Shown piece after piece: positions 1-9,175 of a DNA stretch of 64,000 nt. The notes under the pieces were generated by a model. The model saw only the letters and a list, made by a program, of their open reading frames with translations. It was not told where the DNA came from and searched no databases. Position numbers and translations under genes: made by a program. Positions within the stretch are counted from its first letter, which is position 1. Every line of letters starts with the position of its first letter. Source of the DNA: Hyphomicrobiales bacterium (GTDB lineage: Bacteria > Pseudomonadota > Alphaproteobacteria > Rhizobiales > Beijerinckiaceae); the NCBI GenBank assembly GCA_027483795.1, contig JAIXTT010000013.1, forward strand, positions 1 to 64,000, given 5' to 3'.

Positions 1-39
1 TACCGACAGCAAGATAAAAGCATAACCCTTTGAAATGTT

Positions 40-115
40 TGGCGCTCCCTAGGGGACTCGAACCCCTGTTTTCGCCGTGAGAGGGCGACGTCCTGGACCG
101 CTAGACGAAGGGAGC
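40..115 (-). tRNA. tRNA-Glu (anticodon CTC)
   Basis: Read on the minus strand this folds as a full cloverleaf of 76 nt. The acceptor stem GCTCCCT/AGGGAGC is perfect, the T-arm GGGGTTCGAGTCCCC is standard, and the anticodon loop CTCTCAC puts CTC at positions 34-36, which decodes GAG. The discriminator base is G and the 3' CCA is encoded (revcomp of positions 40-42). Confidence 0.97.
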
Positions 116-322
116 GCGGACCGCGGCGGGCGCGGAAGCGCCTCTATAACGGGCGCGTCCGCCTGCGGCAACCGCTTTCGGCCCCGCGCTCGCCCGCCCG
201 ATCCCGAGCGTCCCGCGCGTCTCGCGCTTCGCCGGAAAGGTTTCGGCCGATTCCCGGGCGCAGCCCGCCGCCCTATCTTGGCTGCGGGCCGCCGCACGGT
301 CCTCGGTCGCATGAGGTGCTGC

Positions 323-1303
323 ATGATCTTCGCTTATGCCTTCCGCTCCGGCCGGCTCACCCGCCTGTCCTTCGAAGGCTCGACCCCGCCGGAGGACGCG
401 CTCTGGATCGATCTCTTCGATCCCACCGATGCCGAGGAACGAGCGGTCGAGCAGGCGCTCGGCGTCGAGGTCCCCACCCGGCAGGAAATGGCCGCGATCG
501 AGGAATCCTCGCGCATCTATCGCGACGACGGCGCCGTCGTGCTCACCGCCGTCGTGGTCGACGGCGTCGCGCGCGGTCGTCCTTCCCGGGCGCAGATCAC
601 CTTCGTCCTGACGTCCGATCATCTGGTGACGCTGCGCTATGTCGATCCGCAGCCCTTCAAGACCTTCGACGGCCGCATCCAGCGACTCGGTGCGGGCATG
701 GACAGTCCGGCCCGGATCTTCCTCGCCCTGCTCGAAAGCATCGTGGAACGCGGCGCGGACATTCTCGAGCTCACCGCCGCGGAACTGAACGAGGTGTCCA
801 CCCGCCTGTTCCTCGACGACGAAGTCCGGAAGAAGAAGCACTCCCGCGCCGAGGACGAAATGCAGGTCGTCCTCAAACGGCTCGGACGCAAGAACATGAC
901 GCTCGCCTTCCTCCGCGAAAGCCTGATGACGCTCGAGCGCGTCGCCTCCTATGCCCGCACCGCCGCCTTTCCCGGTGAAACCCGCGTCGCTTCCGACCTC
1001 AAGCGGCTTCAGCGCGATCTGCGGTCGCTCAGCGTCTACGAGGCCGAACTCTCCTCCGAACTGCGCTATCTCCACGAGGCGGCGCTGGGCCTCGTCAATC
1101 TCGCGCAGAACAGGATCATCAAGGTCTTCTCCATCGCGAGCGTTCTGTTCCTCCCGCCCACCGTCGTGGGCACGGTCTACGGCATGAACTTCAGGCATAT
1201 GCCGGAGCTTGAATGGTCCTTCGGCTATCCGCTCGCCCTCGGCGTGATGGCCGTCTCGGCGACGATCCCCATCCTCTGGCTCCGTCGCAAGGGCTGGCTC
1301 TGA
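323..1303 (+). CDS. corA: CorA-family magnesium/metal ion channel
   Basis: A 326-residue CorA-type protein. CorA forms homopentameric inner-membrane channels for Mg2+ (sometimes Co2+ or Ni2+). It has a long acidic and helical cytoplasmic domain (about residues 1-265). The signature YGMNF sits at the first of two C-terminal membrane helices, and the protein ends in a short basic tail, which is the expected family layout. The reading frame is open far upstream into the tRNA region. I chose the ATG at 323 because homologous sequence begins there (MIFAYAF) and GAGGTG lies just before it; ATG 311 is the alternative. It stands alone and converges with the stress-protein gene, whose stop is 38 bases away. 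The exact metal is inferred only from the family. Confidence 0.9.
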   Translation: MIFAYAFRSGRLTRLSFEGSTPPEDALWIDLFDPTDAEERAVEQALGVEVPTRQEMAAIEESSRIYRDDGAVVLTAVVVDGVARGRPSRAQITFVLTSDHLVTLRYVDPQPFKTFDGRIQRLGAGMDSPARIFLALLESIVERGADILELTAAELNEVSTRLFLDDEVRKKKHSRAEDEMQVVLKRLGRKNMTLAFLRESLMTLERVASYARTAAFPGETRVASDLKRLQRDLRSLSVYEAELSSELRYLHEAALGLVNLAQNRIIKVFSIASVLFLPPTVVGTVYGMNFRHMPELEWSFGYPLALGVMAVSATIPILWLRRKGWL

Positions 1304-1340
1304 TCCCCGCCCCGCGCTCGCCCGCCCGTCCCCGGCGCCG

Positions 1341-2165
1341 TCAATGCGCCATCAGCACGGGCAGCGTCATCGCGTCCATGATCCCCCGCGTCGTGCCGCC
1401 GAAGATCAGATCCCTCAACCGCATATTGCCGTAGCCGCCCATCACCAGCAGATCCGCCGAAGCGCTCGCGGCGTGGGAGAGCAGCATCTCGGCCGCGTCG
1501 AGATCGCTCGGGATCACCTGCAGTTCCGCGTCGATCCCGTGCCGTGCGAGATGCCGCGCGATGTCGAAGCCGGGCAATTCATGCCCCGTGCGGCGTCCCC
1601 GCGCCACCGTCACCACCTGCACGCGCCCGGCCCGAAGCAGCAGCGGCATCGCCCCTGCGAAGGCCCGTGCCGCCACGCTGCTGCCGTCCCATGCCGCGAT
1701 CACGCGGTCGAGCCGCAACGGCTCCTTGTGGATATAGGGGACGACCAGCACGGGCCGCCCCGAGTCGAACAGCAGCGAGTCGATCACCGGTTCCCGTTCT
1801 CCCGCTCCCCGTTCCGGCTGCGCCGTGACCGTCAGGTCGAAATGTCGGCCCAGTTCGGCCAAGGCGGTCCGCATCGGCATGGCGAGCGAGTCCATGTCCA
1901 CCGATTCATGCATCACGCCCGCCGCCGCCGCATCGCCCGCCATTCGGGCCGCCGCAGCCCGCGTCCGTTCGCGCGACTTTTCATGCGAGGCGCGGATATG
2001 GCTTTCGGGAATGCCCGCCGCATACACGTCCCGCAACGGGTCGAACGGCACGCTCGTGGTCGTCAGATGCGCGCCGAAGGTCGCCGCGAGCGAGAGGGCA
2101 TAAGCCCCCGCAACGTCGGCGGCGGCTTCCTCGTCGATCACCGCCATGATGTCCTTGAGCCCCAT
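1341..2165 (-). CDS. Universal stress protein with two UspA domains
   Basis: A cytoplasmic protein of 274 residues, twice the size of a single UspA domain. The N-terminal half (MGLKDIMAVID...) is diverged. The C-terminal half carries the ATP-binding signature near the end, GGYGNMRLRD...GG(T)TRG, of the G-x2-G-x9-G-S/T type. Such tandem USPs are stress-induced nucleotide-binding proteins with no defined reaction. The start at 2165 has GGGGAGG upstream. That ribosome site and the first nine codons lie inside the 3' end of the preceding membrane-protein gene, so translational coupling is likely. The homologous region is complete and nothing looks broken. Confidence 0.9.
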   Translation of the reverse strand: MGLKDIMAVIDEEAAADVAGAYALSLAATFGAHLTTTSVPFDPLRDVYAAGIPESHIRASHEKSRERTRAAAARMAGDAAAAGVMHESVDMDSLAMPMRTALAELGRHFDLTVTAQPERGAGEREPVIDSLLFDSGRPVLVVPYIHKEPLRLDRVIAAWDGSSVAARAFAGAMPLLLRAGRVQVVTVARGRRTGHELPGFDIARHLARHGIDAELQVIPSDLDAAEMLLSHAASASADLLVMGGYGNMRLRDLIFGGTTRGIMDAMTLPVLMAH

Positions 2166-3838
2166 CGCGACCTCCCCGCATCCCCATGAGTGACGTAACG
2201 TAAGCTCATGCGTGACGGTCGGCGATGCAAGTACCGATCGGGGACGACGCCCTCCCGCCTCCGGGGAAGGGCGTCGCGGTTCCTCGGCGTAGAGTCGGTC
2301 CGGCCCTTGTCGTCGTCCGCCGGAGGCGGCGCGTCCGACCTGCGCCGGTGCAGCGTCCAGAACTCCGTGTCGCGCAGCGTTTCGAAGTCTCTCGCGATCG
2401 CCGCGCCGTAGAGTTCCGCCAGCGGTTCGCCGTTGATGCCGCGTTTGGGAACCATCACATGGGCGACGCCGCCGAACAGCGCTTCCGCCGTGGGCGCATG
2501 GCGGGCGTCGATGTTCCTTTTCCAATGCAGCCAGGCGTAATCGCCCGCCGGCGGCGGCAGGCCCAAGCCTGCGGAGAAGGGGTTGGAGAAGTCGAGCACC
2601 ATCACCCGCTCGGGCCGCGGCGTCACCGAGGCGAGCGATCGGCCCCCGTCTGCGAGCGTGGCGAGATAGAGCGCGAGGAACTCCGTATCCTCGCCCTTGC
2701 GGAACTGCACCCGCACGTCGTCGAAGCGCGGCAAGGGAACGGCCGGCGTCTCGTCGGACAGCGCCGCCCGGGCATGGGCTCCCGCGGCGAGCGTTCCCTG
2801 CACCACGGTCGGCAGCAGCATTCCGAGAAGCAGGAGCGGGGCCCCTTTCGCCGCCCTGTCCGTCGCGGGAAAGCGCCGCAGGAGACCTTCCGTCGCGACC
2901 GCCGCCGCCGCATGCAGGCCGAGCAGGCCCCAAGGCTGGGCGTTCTGTTGAAAGATCCAGAAGCCCGATGCCGCGCAATAGGCGAAGAAGGCGATGTCGG
3001 CGGCTTTCGGACCTCGCCGCAGGGCGGGCGCCAGAACCAGCGCCGTGAAGACGAAATCCGGCACATGGCGCAGAAGGCCGAGCGTCACCCGCGTCACGTT
3101 CGGTGTGCCGCTCACCGCGGCCGCTTGCGCGAGGTCGGCCCAATGCGCCGCGGTCCCGCCCCAGAACAGCTCGATCACGCCCGCGGCCGCGGCCGAGATC
3201 GCGAGCGCCGGCAAGGCCCATGGCCGCCCTTCGCGCAGCAGGCATTGGAAGCCGAGAAAGCCGAGGGCGAAGATCCCGTAGGTCGCCTTCGTATAGAGCA
3301 TCACGAGGGTCAGGAAGGCCGCCGCGGCGGCGTCGGCGAGGGGGGCCGTCGGGCGGCGCGGGACGACATGCATCACGAGCAGCAGCGCATAGAGCGCCCA
3401 TCCCGTGCGGTTGTAGAACATCGCATAGGACAGCGCCGTGGTCTTCTCGCCGAGATTGATCGGCATGGCCGTCACGGCGATCAGGAAGAGCGCGAAGGGC
3501 AGGGCGATCACGGTCGACAGCCGCGATCCCGCGACATGGAGGAGCGGCGGCAGCAGGATCAGAAGCGAGAGCGCCGTCGTTCCCGGCATCACCGCCCCGA
3601 AATGTCCGGCGAGGGCGAAGGCCGCGGCCGGGAGCCCGAAGGCGAGCGGGCCCAACGCGGTGTGGAAGTCGCGGTTCGGAACCTGTCCGGACGCGATGCG
3701 CCACGCCCCGTCCAGAAAGATGAAGAGGTCGTTCGGATAGGCCGTGATCACGGTCCGGCCCGGCAGGAGCGCCGCCGCCGCGAAGATGCAGGCCGCCGCG
3801 ACCGTCGCCGCGACGAAAAGGGTGCGGCCGCCGGTCAC
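2138..3838 (-). CDS. Polytopic membrane protein, GT-C glycosyltransferase-like (second paralogue)
   Basis: A 566-residue protein with about ten hydrophobic helices in the first 400 residues and a soluble C-terminal domain. It starts at GTG 3838, which overlaps the TGA of the upstream gene (GTGA), and it shares an N-terminal pattern with that gene: LPG-x-T-V, then D-L-x(3)-L-D, then GQVPNRDF followed by LGPL. An acidic residue in the first periplasmic loop plus a G-x-P-x-RDF element is typical of GT-C lipid-sugar-dependent glycosyltransferases, so I infer that fold; no activity can be assigned. The last ~60 residues are Arg/Pro-rich and run over the start of the stress-protein gene by 28 bases, which makes the C-terminus unusual. 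It is probably co-transcribed with the HAD-UbiA gene. Confidence 0.75.
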   Translation of the reverse strand: MTGGRTLFVAATVAAACIFAAAALLPGRTVITAYPNDLFIFLDGAWRIASGQVPNRDFHTALGPLAFGLPAAAFALAGHFGAVMPGTTALSLLILLPPLLHVAGSRLSTVIALPFALFLIAVTAMPINLGEKTTALSYAMFYNRTGWALYALLLVMHVVPRRPTAPLADAAAAAFLTLVMLYTKATYGIFALGFLGFQCLLREGRPWALPALAISAAAAGVIELFWGGTAAHWADLAQAAAVSGTPNVTRVTLGLLRHVPDFVFTALVLAPALRRGPKAADIAFFAYCAASGFWIFQQNAQPWGLLGLHAAAAVATEGLLRRFPATDRAAKGAPLLLLGMLLPTVVQGTLAAGAHARAALSDETPAVPLPRFDDVRVQFRKGEDTEFLALYLATLADGGRSLASVTPRPERVMVLDFSNPFSAGLGLPPPAGDYAWLHWKRNIDARHAPTAEALFGGVAHVMVPKRGINGEPLAELYGAAIARDFETLRDTEFWTLHRRRSDAPPPADDDKGRTDSTPRNRDALPRRREGVVPDRYLHRRPSRMSLRYVTHGDAGRSRWGSRTSWR

Positions 3839-5499
3839 GGTTCGGGGGGAGCCTGCATCGTCTCGTTCAAGGGCCGCGTCGCCCGTCCGTAGATCAGCCA
3901 ATGCTCGCTCTCCGCCGTCAGGACGAACCGGCTTTCGATGAAGGGGCCGTAGATCCTGCGCAGCCCGTCGGCCGTCGTCCCGCGCCGCCCCGGTCCGGCG
4001 GGGCCGGATTTCGGGATCATCACCACCGCCGCATTCGCGAAGACGTTTTCGGGCGGCGGGAGGTTGCGTGCATCGGCCGTCATGCCGGGCCCGAGGCCCG
4101 CGATCCCGCCCATGGCCGGCGGCAGGTCGAGGATCAGGGAGAACGGATCGGCGTCGTCGAGCGTCACGATGCCGCCCGAAGGCCGCAGCGCCGCAACGGC
4201 ACGCACGCCGTCCGCGATGCGCGCCGCATCGGCGAGCGCCGTCCTGTGGGCTCCGCCCGTTCGAAAATCCGCGATCAGCACGTTTCTCAGGACGGAATCG
4301 TCGAAGCGGAAGGTCTCGAGGATCGACGGCGCGACGCGATGGATCAGGATCGCGGTCCCGAAATGGAAGGCGGGCGGCGACAGCATGGCGAGCGCGAGCA
4401 GGGGCGCCCCGGCGACGATCATGGACATCTCGCCGCTCCGCGCCGCGCGTCGGATGCGCTCCGCGGCGACCGTCGTCCCGGCATGCAGGGTGAGGATGCC
4501 CCAGACCTGCTGCGACCGGTCGAACAGCGCGAAGCCGCCCGCCGCGCAGAGCAGCAGGAAGAGCGCCGTCCGGGCGTTCCCCGCGCGGATCAGGCATGAT
4601 CCCGCTGCGAGAAGGAACAGGACGAGATCGGCGATCCCCGCGAGGCCGGCCGACCCGCGGTCGAAGACCTCGATCGCCGTTCCTCGGAACGGCGGATCGG
4701 CCCGAAAGGCCCGCAAGGCATCGCCCGCATAGGCCGAAGCGAAGCCGAAGACGCTCTCGGCCGCCGCGAGGACGAGCCCGCAAAGGGCGATCCCGCCGAG
4801 CGCCTCGACCCGCAACCGACGGTCCGTCGCGAGAAACAGCAGGAAGAGCAGGGCGGCGAGCCCGAAGGCGGGTTCCGTCAGGAGAAGGACCGTCGCGATC
4901 GCCCCCGCCGACACGGCGTCCGCGGTCGGCGAGCGGCGGTCGGCGTCCCGCGGCGGAAGCGCCATGACGAAGAGCACGAACAAGCCGGCCCAGCCGATCC
5001 GGTGCTGCCAACCCGTCGCGCCGATCGCCGTGACGACCTCTCCGGGATCGATCGGCGCGGCGAGCAGCGCGAGCGCGAAGATCCCGGCGGGAACGGACAG
5101 GAGCGGAGGCAGCCTCGCGGTGAGGATGCGGGCGAAGACCGGGGCGGCGAGCGCGGTGAGCAGAGCCGCCGCGGTCGGGAAGGCGGCGCCCGCATCGCCT
5201 CCGATCATGCGCCCCCAGGCCGGCAGAACCGCCATCAGCGGGCCGAGGGACATCGAGAAGTCGCGATGCGGAACCTGCCCCTGAAGCACGCGGTGTCCGG
5301 CGTCGAGCAGGACGATCAGATCGTCCGCCCGCAGCGCCAGAACCGTCGGGCCGGGCAGAGCGAGCAAGGCCGCCATGATCGCGCCCGCGGCGAGGATGAG
5401 GAGCCCCGCCCGGCCGGCGGGGAGCCTCCGGCCTGCCCGGCCCGCGTCTTCGGGCTTCTCCCCCGGCGCGGTCCCGCGGGCGAGGGGGGCCGCGGTCAT
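3835..5499 (-). CDS. Polytopic membrane protein, GT-C glycosyltransferase-like (first paralogue)
   Basis: A 554-residue integral membrane protein. After a ~30-residue Ala/Gly/Arg-rich cytoplasmic start there are about ten hydrophobic segments to residue ~400, then a soluble tail. The first extracytoplasmic loop reads ADDLIVLLDAGHR...GQVPHRDFSMSLGPL, which matches the same region of the next gene, so the pair is a tandem duplication with strong divergence. Loop acidic residues followed by P-x-RDF recall GT-C enzymes that move sugars from polyprenyl-phosphate carriers; this is inference. It starts 4 bases after the HAD-UbiA stop and overlaps the next gene by GTGA, so the three form one translationally coupled unit. 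There is no clear ribosome site of its own. Confidence 0.75.
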   Translation of the reverse strand: MTAAPLARGTAPGEKPEDAGRAGRRLPAGRAGLLILAAGAIMAALLALPGPTVLALRADDLIVLLDAGHRVLQGQVPHRDFSMSLGPLMAVLPAWGRMIGGDAGAAFPTAAALLTALAAPVFARILTARLPPLLSVPAGIFALALLAAPIDPGEVVTAIGATGWQHRIGWAGLFVLFVMALPPRDADRRSPTADAVSAGAIATVLLLTEPAFGLAALLFLLFLATDRRLRVEALGGIALCGLVLAAAESVFGFASAYAGDALRAFRADPPFRGTAIEVFDRGSAGLAGIADLVLFLLAAGSCLIRAGNARTALFLLLCAAGGFALFDRSQQVWGILTLHAGTTVAAERIRRAARSGEMSMIVAGAPLLALAMLSPPAFHFGTAILIHRVAPSILETFRFDDSVLRNVLIADFRTGGAHRTALADAARIADGVRAVAALRPSGGIVTLDDADPFSLILDLPPAMGGIAGLGPGMTADARNLPPPENVFANAAVVMIPKSGPAGPGRRGTTADGLRRIYGPFIESRFVLTAESEHWLIYGRATRPLNETMQAPPEP

Positions 5500-5502
5500 G
5501 CG

Positions 5503-6996
5503 TCAGGCGGCCGCCGCGATCAGCGCGACGGAGGCCGCGGCGATCGCGAGGCTCGGTTTGTCCTTCAGTGCGAAGACGACGGGATCGTCGTTCATCTTCC
5601 TGCGCTGGGCCAGCATCAGGATCCGGCCGATCCAATAGGCCAACGCCGGGCAGACGAGCCAGAGGATCTCCGGCCGTCGATAGAGCTCATGCACCGCCGG
5701 ACTCGAAATGTAGAGGGCGAGGATCGTGACGGCGTTGAACCCCGCCGCCGCCGCCAGCGCGGCGACCATGCCGACGTCGCCCGTCCGATAGTCCCGGTTG
5801 GCCGGGTCCGGCAGGCCGGCGTCGAGCCGGACGGTCAGTTCGACATGCCGCTTCAGCAGCGCGAGCGAGAGGAAGAACGACATGCAGAAGGCGAGCAGCC
5901 AGTTCGACACGCCGACGCCGATCGCCACCGCCCCGCCGAACACCCGGATCGTGTAAAGACCCGCCAAAGTGATGACGTCGACGAGCATCTTGCGCTTCAA
6001 AAGGAAGGAATAGGCCGTCGTCAGCGCGAAATAGCCGAGAAGAACCGCCGTGAAGGCCCAGGAATGGGCGGACGCCGAGGCGATCGCGGCGACGAGAAGC
6101 AGCAGGATCGCGGGCGGCCCGTATCCGATCGGGATCGTCCCCGAAGCGAAGCCCCGCCGCTTCTTGCGCGGATGCGTCCGGTCCTCCTGAAGGTCGATGA
6201 GGTCGTTCAGCAGATAGACGCTCGAAGCGCAGAGCGAGAAAGCCGCGAAGGCGAGAAAGGCCGCCCCGAGAGCCGCCGCGTCGAACCGGTGGGACGTCAA
6301 GAGAGGCAGGAAAACCAGAGCGTTCTTGGCATATTGATGGACCCGCAGCTGCTCCGCCCAGACCTTCGCGCCGGGCCTTACGAAGGGCAGCGCTTCGGCG
6401 TCCGGGGCGAAGGCGTGAAGCCGGCGCAGGGTCCGGCGCGAGGTCCGGACGGCGATCGCCTTGCCGGCCCGTCGCCAGACCGGGAGATCGGCCGCGTCGT
6501 TGCCCGCATAATCGAAGCCCTTTTCCCCGAAGACGGAGACGAGCTTGGCCGCCTTGGCCTCGCCCGAGAGATTGACCGTCCCGTCGGATGCGAACCACCC
6601 GTCGAAAAGCCCCAGATGGCGGGCGACCGCGCTCACCGCCCGTTCATGGGCGGCCGATGCGATATGGACGGGACGACCCGCCCGGCGTGCCGCCCTGACG
6701 AGATCCAGAACCGCTTCGTCATAGGGAAGTCGGGCCGGATCGACGGCGATCCTCGCCGAGGCCTCCGCCTTGAAGGCGGCCTTGCCGCGTCGAAGCGCCG
6801 CCAGAAGATGCGGGATCGCGAGCGGCCGCGCCGCGGCGGCGGCGAACAGCGTTTCGATCAGCAGATCGGATTTGACCAGCGTTCCGTCGAGATCGACGAC
6901 CAGCGGTCGGATTTCCTCCCGAGGGTCGCCGCAGTGATCCCCGGTCGCGTCGCGGTGCGGAGCGGAGGTCGACGATCGTTCCGAGGTTCGATCCAA
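5503..6996 (-). CDS. HAD phosphatase-UbiA prenyltransferase fusion (polyprenyl-phosphate phosphoribosyltransferase-like)
   Basis: A 497-residue two-domain protein. Residues ~30-200 are a HAD-superfamily phosphatase: the nucleophile motif VDLDGTLVKSD and the late acidic motif GNDAADLP are both present. Residues ~215-497 are a UbiA-fold membrane domain with NDLIDLQEDRTHPRKKRR, the form of the Asp-rich motif found in decaprenyl-phosphate phosphoribosyltransferase (Rv3806c type) rather than in quinone or heme prenyltransferases. By family the UbiA part would join PRPP to a polyprenyl phosphate, and the HAD part could remove the 5-phosphate. It is followed by two GT-C-like proteins that could use the lipid-linked pentose. 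The first ~29 residues are not family sequence; no better start is visible in frame. Confidence 0.82.
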   Translation of the reverse strand: MDRTSERSSTSAPHRDATGDHCGDPREEIRPLVVDLDGTLVKSDLLIETLFAAAAARPLAIPHLLAALRRGKAAFKAEASARIAVDPARLPYDEAVLDLVRAARRAGRPVHIASAAHERAVSAVARHLGLFDGWFASDGTVNLSGEAKAAKLVSVFGEKGFDYAGNDAADLPVWRRAGKAIAVRTSRRTLRRLHAFAPDAEALPFVRPGAKVWAEQLRVHQYAKNALVFLPLLTSHRFDAAALGAAFLAFAAFSLCASSVYLLNDLIDLQEDRTHPRKKRRGFASGTIPIGYGPPAILLLLVAAIASASAHSWAFTAVLLGYFALTTAYSFLLKRKMLVDVITLAGLYTIRVFGGAVAIGVGVSNWLLAFCMSFFLSLALLKRHVELTVRLDAGLPDPANRDYRTGDVGMVAALAAAAGFNAVTILALYISSPAVHELYRRPEILWLVCPALAYWIGRILMLAQRRKMNDDPVVFALKDKPSLAIAAASVALIAAAA

Positions 6997-7136
6997 GAGG
7001 TCCGCCTTTCATGCCGCAGCGGCCGAAATCGGCTCGCCCGCCCGTCGGGGGACCGGACGCGCGGGAGCGATGCCCGCGTGACCAACGAATTCGAATTCCC
7101 GGGGTTCCGATCGGCCATGGCCGGAACGGCGTTCCT

Positions 7137-8918
7137 TCAGGCCTGCGCGCCGCGCCGTCCGGCATAAGTCGAGGGGGTATGCCCGTCCCCCGCCAGTTCC
7201 CGCCGGAATTCGTCGCGGCGCTCATGGATCGTCGGAAGGATGTAGCCCAGCGGCACGCCGAGGCCCAGCAGCGCCGCCTCCGACAATTGCAGACTGGCCT
7301 CGATCGTCTCCGGAACCGCCTCGGTCACGCCGAGGGCATAGAGACGACGCGCATGGGCCGCGTCGCGCGCCCGGGCCACGATATGCAGATCGGGCCGGAT
7401 CGACTTGGCGACGCCGACGATCGTCTCGATCGCCGCATTGGTATGGACGGTGATCACGAGCAGCCGGATCTCGCCGATATTGCAGCGCTCCAGGAATTCC
7501 CGGCTGGTCGCGTCGCCGAAGAACACTTCCTTGCCCTTCCGCCGCATCCGGGCGACCTCGTTGGGGTCGCTGTCGACCACGAGATGCGGGATGTCGTGGC
7601 GTGCGAGCATGTCGCACATCAACTGCCCGACGCGGCCGTAGCCGACGACGAGCGCGCGGACGCCCTCCTGAGGCGCAGGAGCGATCGAAGCTTCCGGCGG
7701 AAGCGCCGCGGCCGCCGCGTTGCGCGTGATGCGGCGGCCGAACCAGTCGAGAAGGGGCAGGATCGCCATCGAGAGCGCCGCGACCATGAGCATGAAGTCG
7801 CCCGTCTGGACCGGGATGACGCCGCTCGCCGCCGCCAAGGCGAGGACGACGAAGGCGAATTCGCCGCCCGTCCCCAGAAGGAGCCCGCTGCGGATCGCCG
7901 TCTGCCAGGGCGAGCCGAAGGCGCGCGCGAGCGGGATGAAGATGCCCGCCTTGATCGCGATCAGTCCGACCACCGAACCGAGCAGGAGAAGCGGCGACTT
8001 CACCACTTCCCGGATGTCGATCTCGAGGCCGACCGAAAAGAAGAAGAGGCCGAGAAGCAGGCTCTTGAAGGGCTCGATCACCGCTTCGATCGCGCGGCGA
8101 TACTCCGTTTCGGCCAACAGCAGTCCCGCGACGAAGGCGCCCAAGGCCATGGAAAGGCCGAAGGCCGCCGTGGCTACGCCCGTTCCCACGGCGACGAGAA
8201 GCGTGGCTGCGATGAAGAACTCGGAGCTTCCGTCCTTGGCCACCATGCCGAAGAGCGGGCGCAGCACGAGCCGTCCGGCCACCACGATCAATCCGATCGC
8301 GAAGGCGCCCTGCAGAAGCGCGAGGCCGAGCCCGGACGCCAGCGACATCTCGCTGCCCGCCGAAAGGATGCCGACGACGAAGAGGATCGGGACGACCGCG
8401 AGATCCTGAAACAGCAGAACCGCGAAACTCAGGCGGCCCGTCGTCGAAGCGAGCCGCTTCTGCTTGGCGAGCAGTTCGACCACCACCGCCGTCGAAGACA
8501 GAGCGAGGCAGGAGCCCAGAACGACGGCCGCGGCGGGCGTGTTGTCGAACAGGCTCGCGATCCCGGCGATCGCCACCATGGTGATCGCCATCTGCAATCC
8601 GCCGAGGCCGAAGACCAGCCGCCACATCGTGGTCAGGCGTTCGAGCGACAATTCGAGCGCGATGAGGAAGAGCAGGAAGACGATTCCCAACTCCGCCAGA
8701 GGCCTGATGCCCTCCGTCTCCGACAAGGTGATCAGCGAGAGTTGAGGAACGGCCGGGATCAGGCGCCCGAGGCCGTTCGGTCCGAGCAGCGCGCCCGCGA
8801 ACATGAAGGTGAAGATCGGCGTGATGTGCAGGCGGCGCGCGAAAGGAGCGACCACGGCGGCCGTTCCCAGCAGCAGAAGCGCATCCTTGTAGACGCTCAC
8901 TTCGATCGCGCCGGCCAT
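7137..8918 (-). CDS. KefB/KefC-type K+/H+ antiporter with RCK (TrkA-N) domain
   Basis: A 593-residue member of the CPA2 cation:proton antiporter family. Residues ~1-385 hold about twelve membrane helices, including the LALSSTAVVVE and GLEIDI motifs. Residues ~410-530 are a TrkA-N nucleotide-binding domain with the Rossmann motif VVGYGRVG. The usual role is potassium or proton exchange across the inner membrane, gated by NAD(H) or glutathione adducts. I chose the start at 8918 because GAGAGG sits at good distance; the in-frame ATG at 8930 lacks such a site. It is monocistronic. The 257 bases upstream (8919-9175) hold no gene that I can support. Confidence 0.93.
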   Translation of the reverse strand: MAGAIEVSVYKDALLLLGTAAVVAPFARRLHITPIFTFMFAGALLGPNGLGRLIPAVPQLSLITLSETEGIRPLAELGIVFLLFLIALELSLERLTTMWRLVFGLGGLQMAITMVAIAGIASLFDNTPAAAVVLGSCLALSSTAVVVELLAKQKRLASTTGRLSFAVLLFQDLAVVPILFVVGILSAGSEMSLASGLGLALLQGAFAIGLIVVAGRLVLRPLFGMVAKDGSSEFFIAATLLVAVGTGVATAAFGLSMALGAFVAGLLLAETEYRRAIEAVIEPFKSLLLGLFFFSVGLEIDIREVVKSPLLLLGSVVGLIAIKAGIFIPLARAFGSPWQTAIRSGLLLGTGGEFAFVVLALAAASGVIPVQTGDFMLMVAALSMAILPLLDWFGRRITRNAAAAALPPEASIAPAPQEGVRALVVGYGRVGQLMCDMLARHDIPHLVVDSDPNEVARMRRKGKEVFFGDATSREFLERCNIGEIRLLVITVHTNAAIETIVGVAKSIRPDLHIVARARDAAHARRLYALGVTEAVPETIEASLQLSEAALLGLGVPLGYILPTIHERRDEFRRELAGDGHTPSTYAGRRGAQA

Positions 8919-9175
8919 CTCGCCTCTCATGTCGTTCCGATTCGTCGACCAAGGTCGCCGCTTCGGACGTCCCGTGCAACCGCGCAGATGCGCTTCGTGG
9001 CGATACGATCCTTCCGCGCGAACCATATCGCGTCGGGATCCGGCCGAGCGGCCGTGCCGCCTTTCGCGGAAGGACGCGCGCAACGTCTCCAAGAAACCGG
9101 GCATGGTCGCGGCGAAACGCTCGCCGCTGCTCGACGCCCGCACCGCCGCGGCGGCGACGGGCGTCGCGACGGCGT

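Noticed and set aside
77-322. N-terminal extension of the CorA-type protein over the tRNA-Glu region
   Set aside because: The frame is open only because of GC bias. The sequence is Arg/Pro-rich, not family-like, and overlaps the tRNA.
101-1198. Long minus-strand frame opposite the CorA gene
   Set aside because: It is the antisense shadow of a real gene, with composition typical of GC-rich opposite frames and no recognisable motif.
2138-5635. One giant 1165-residue protein covering both GT-C-like genes
   Set aside because: Its first half is out of frame with the clear membrane protein at 3835-5499. Only the part after GTG 3838 is coding.
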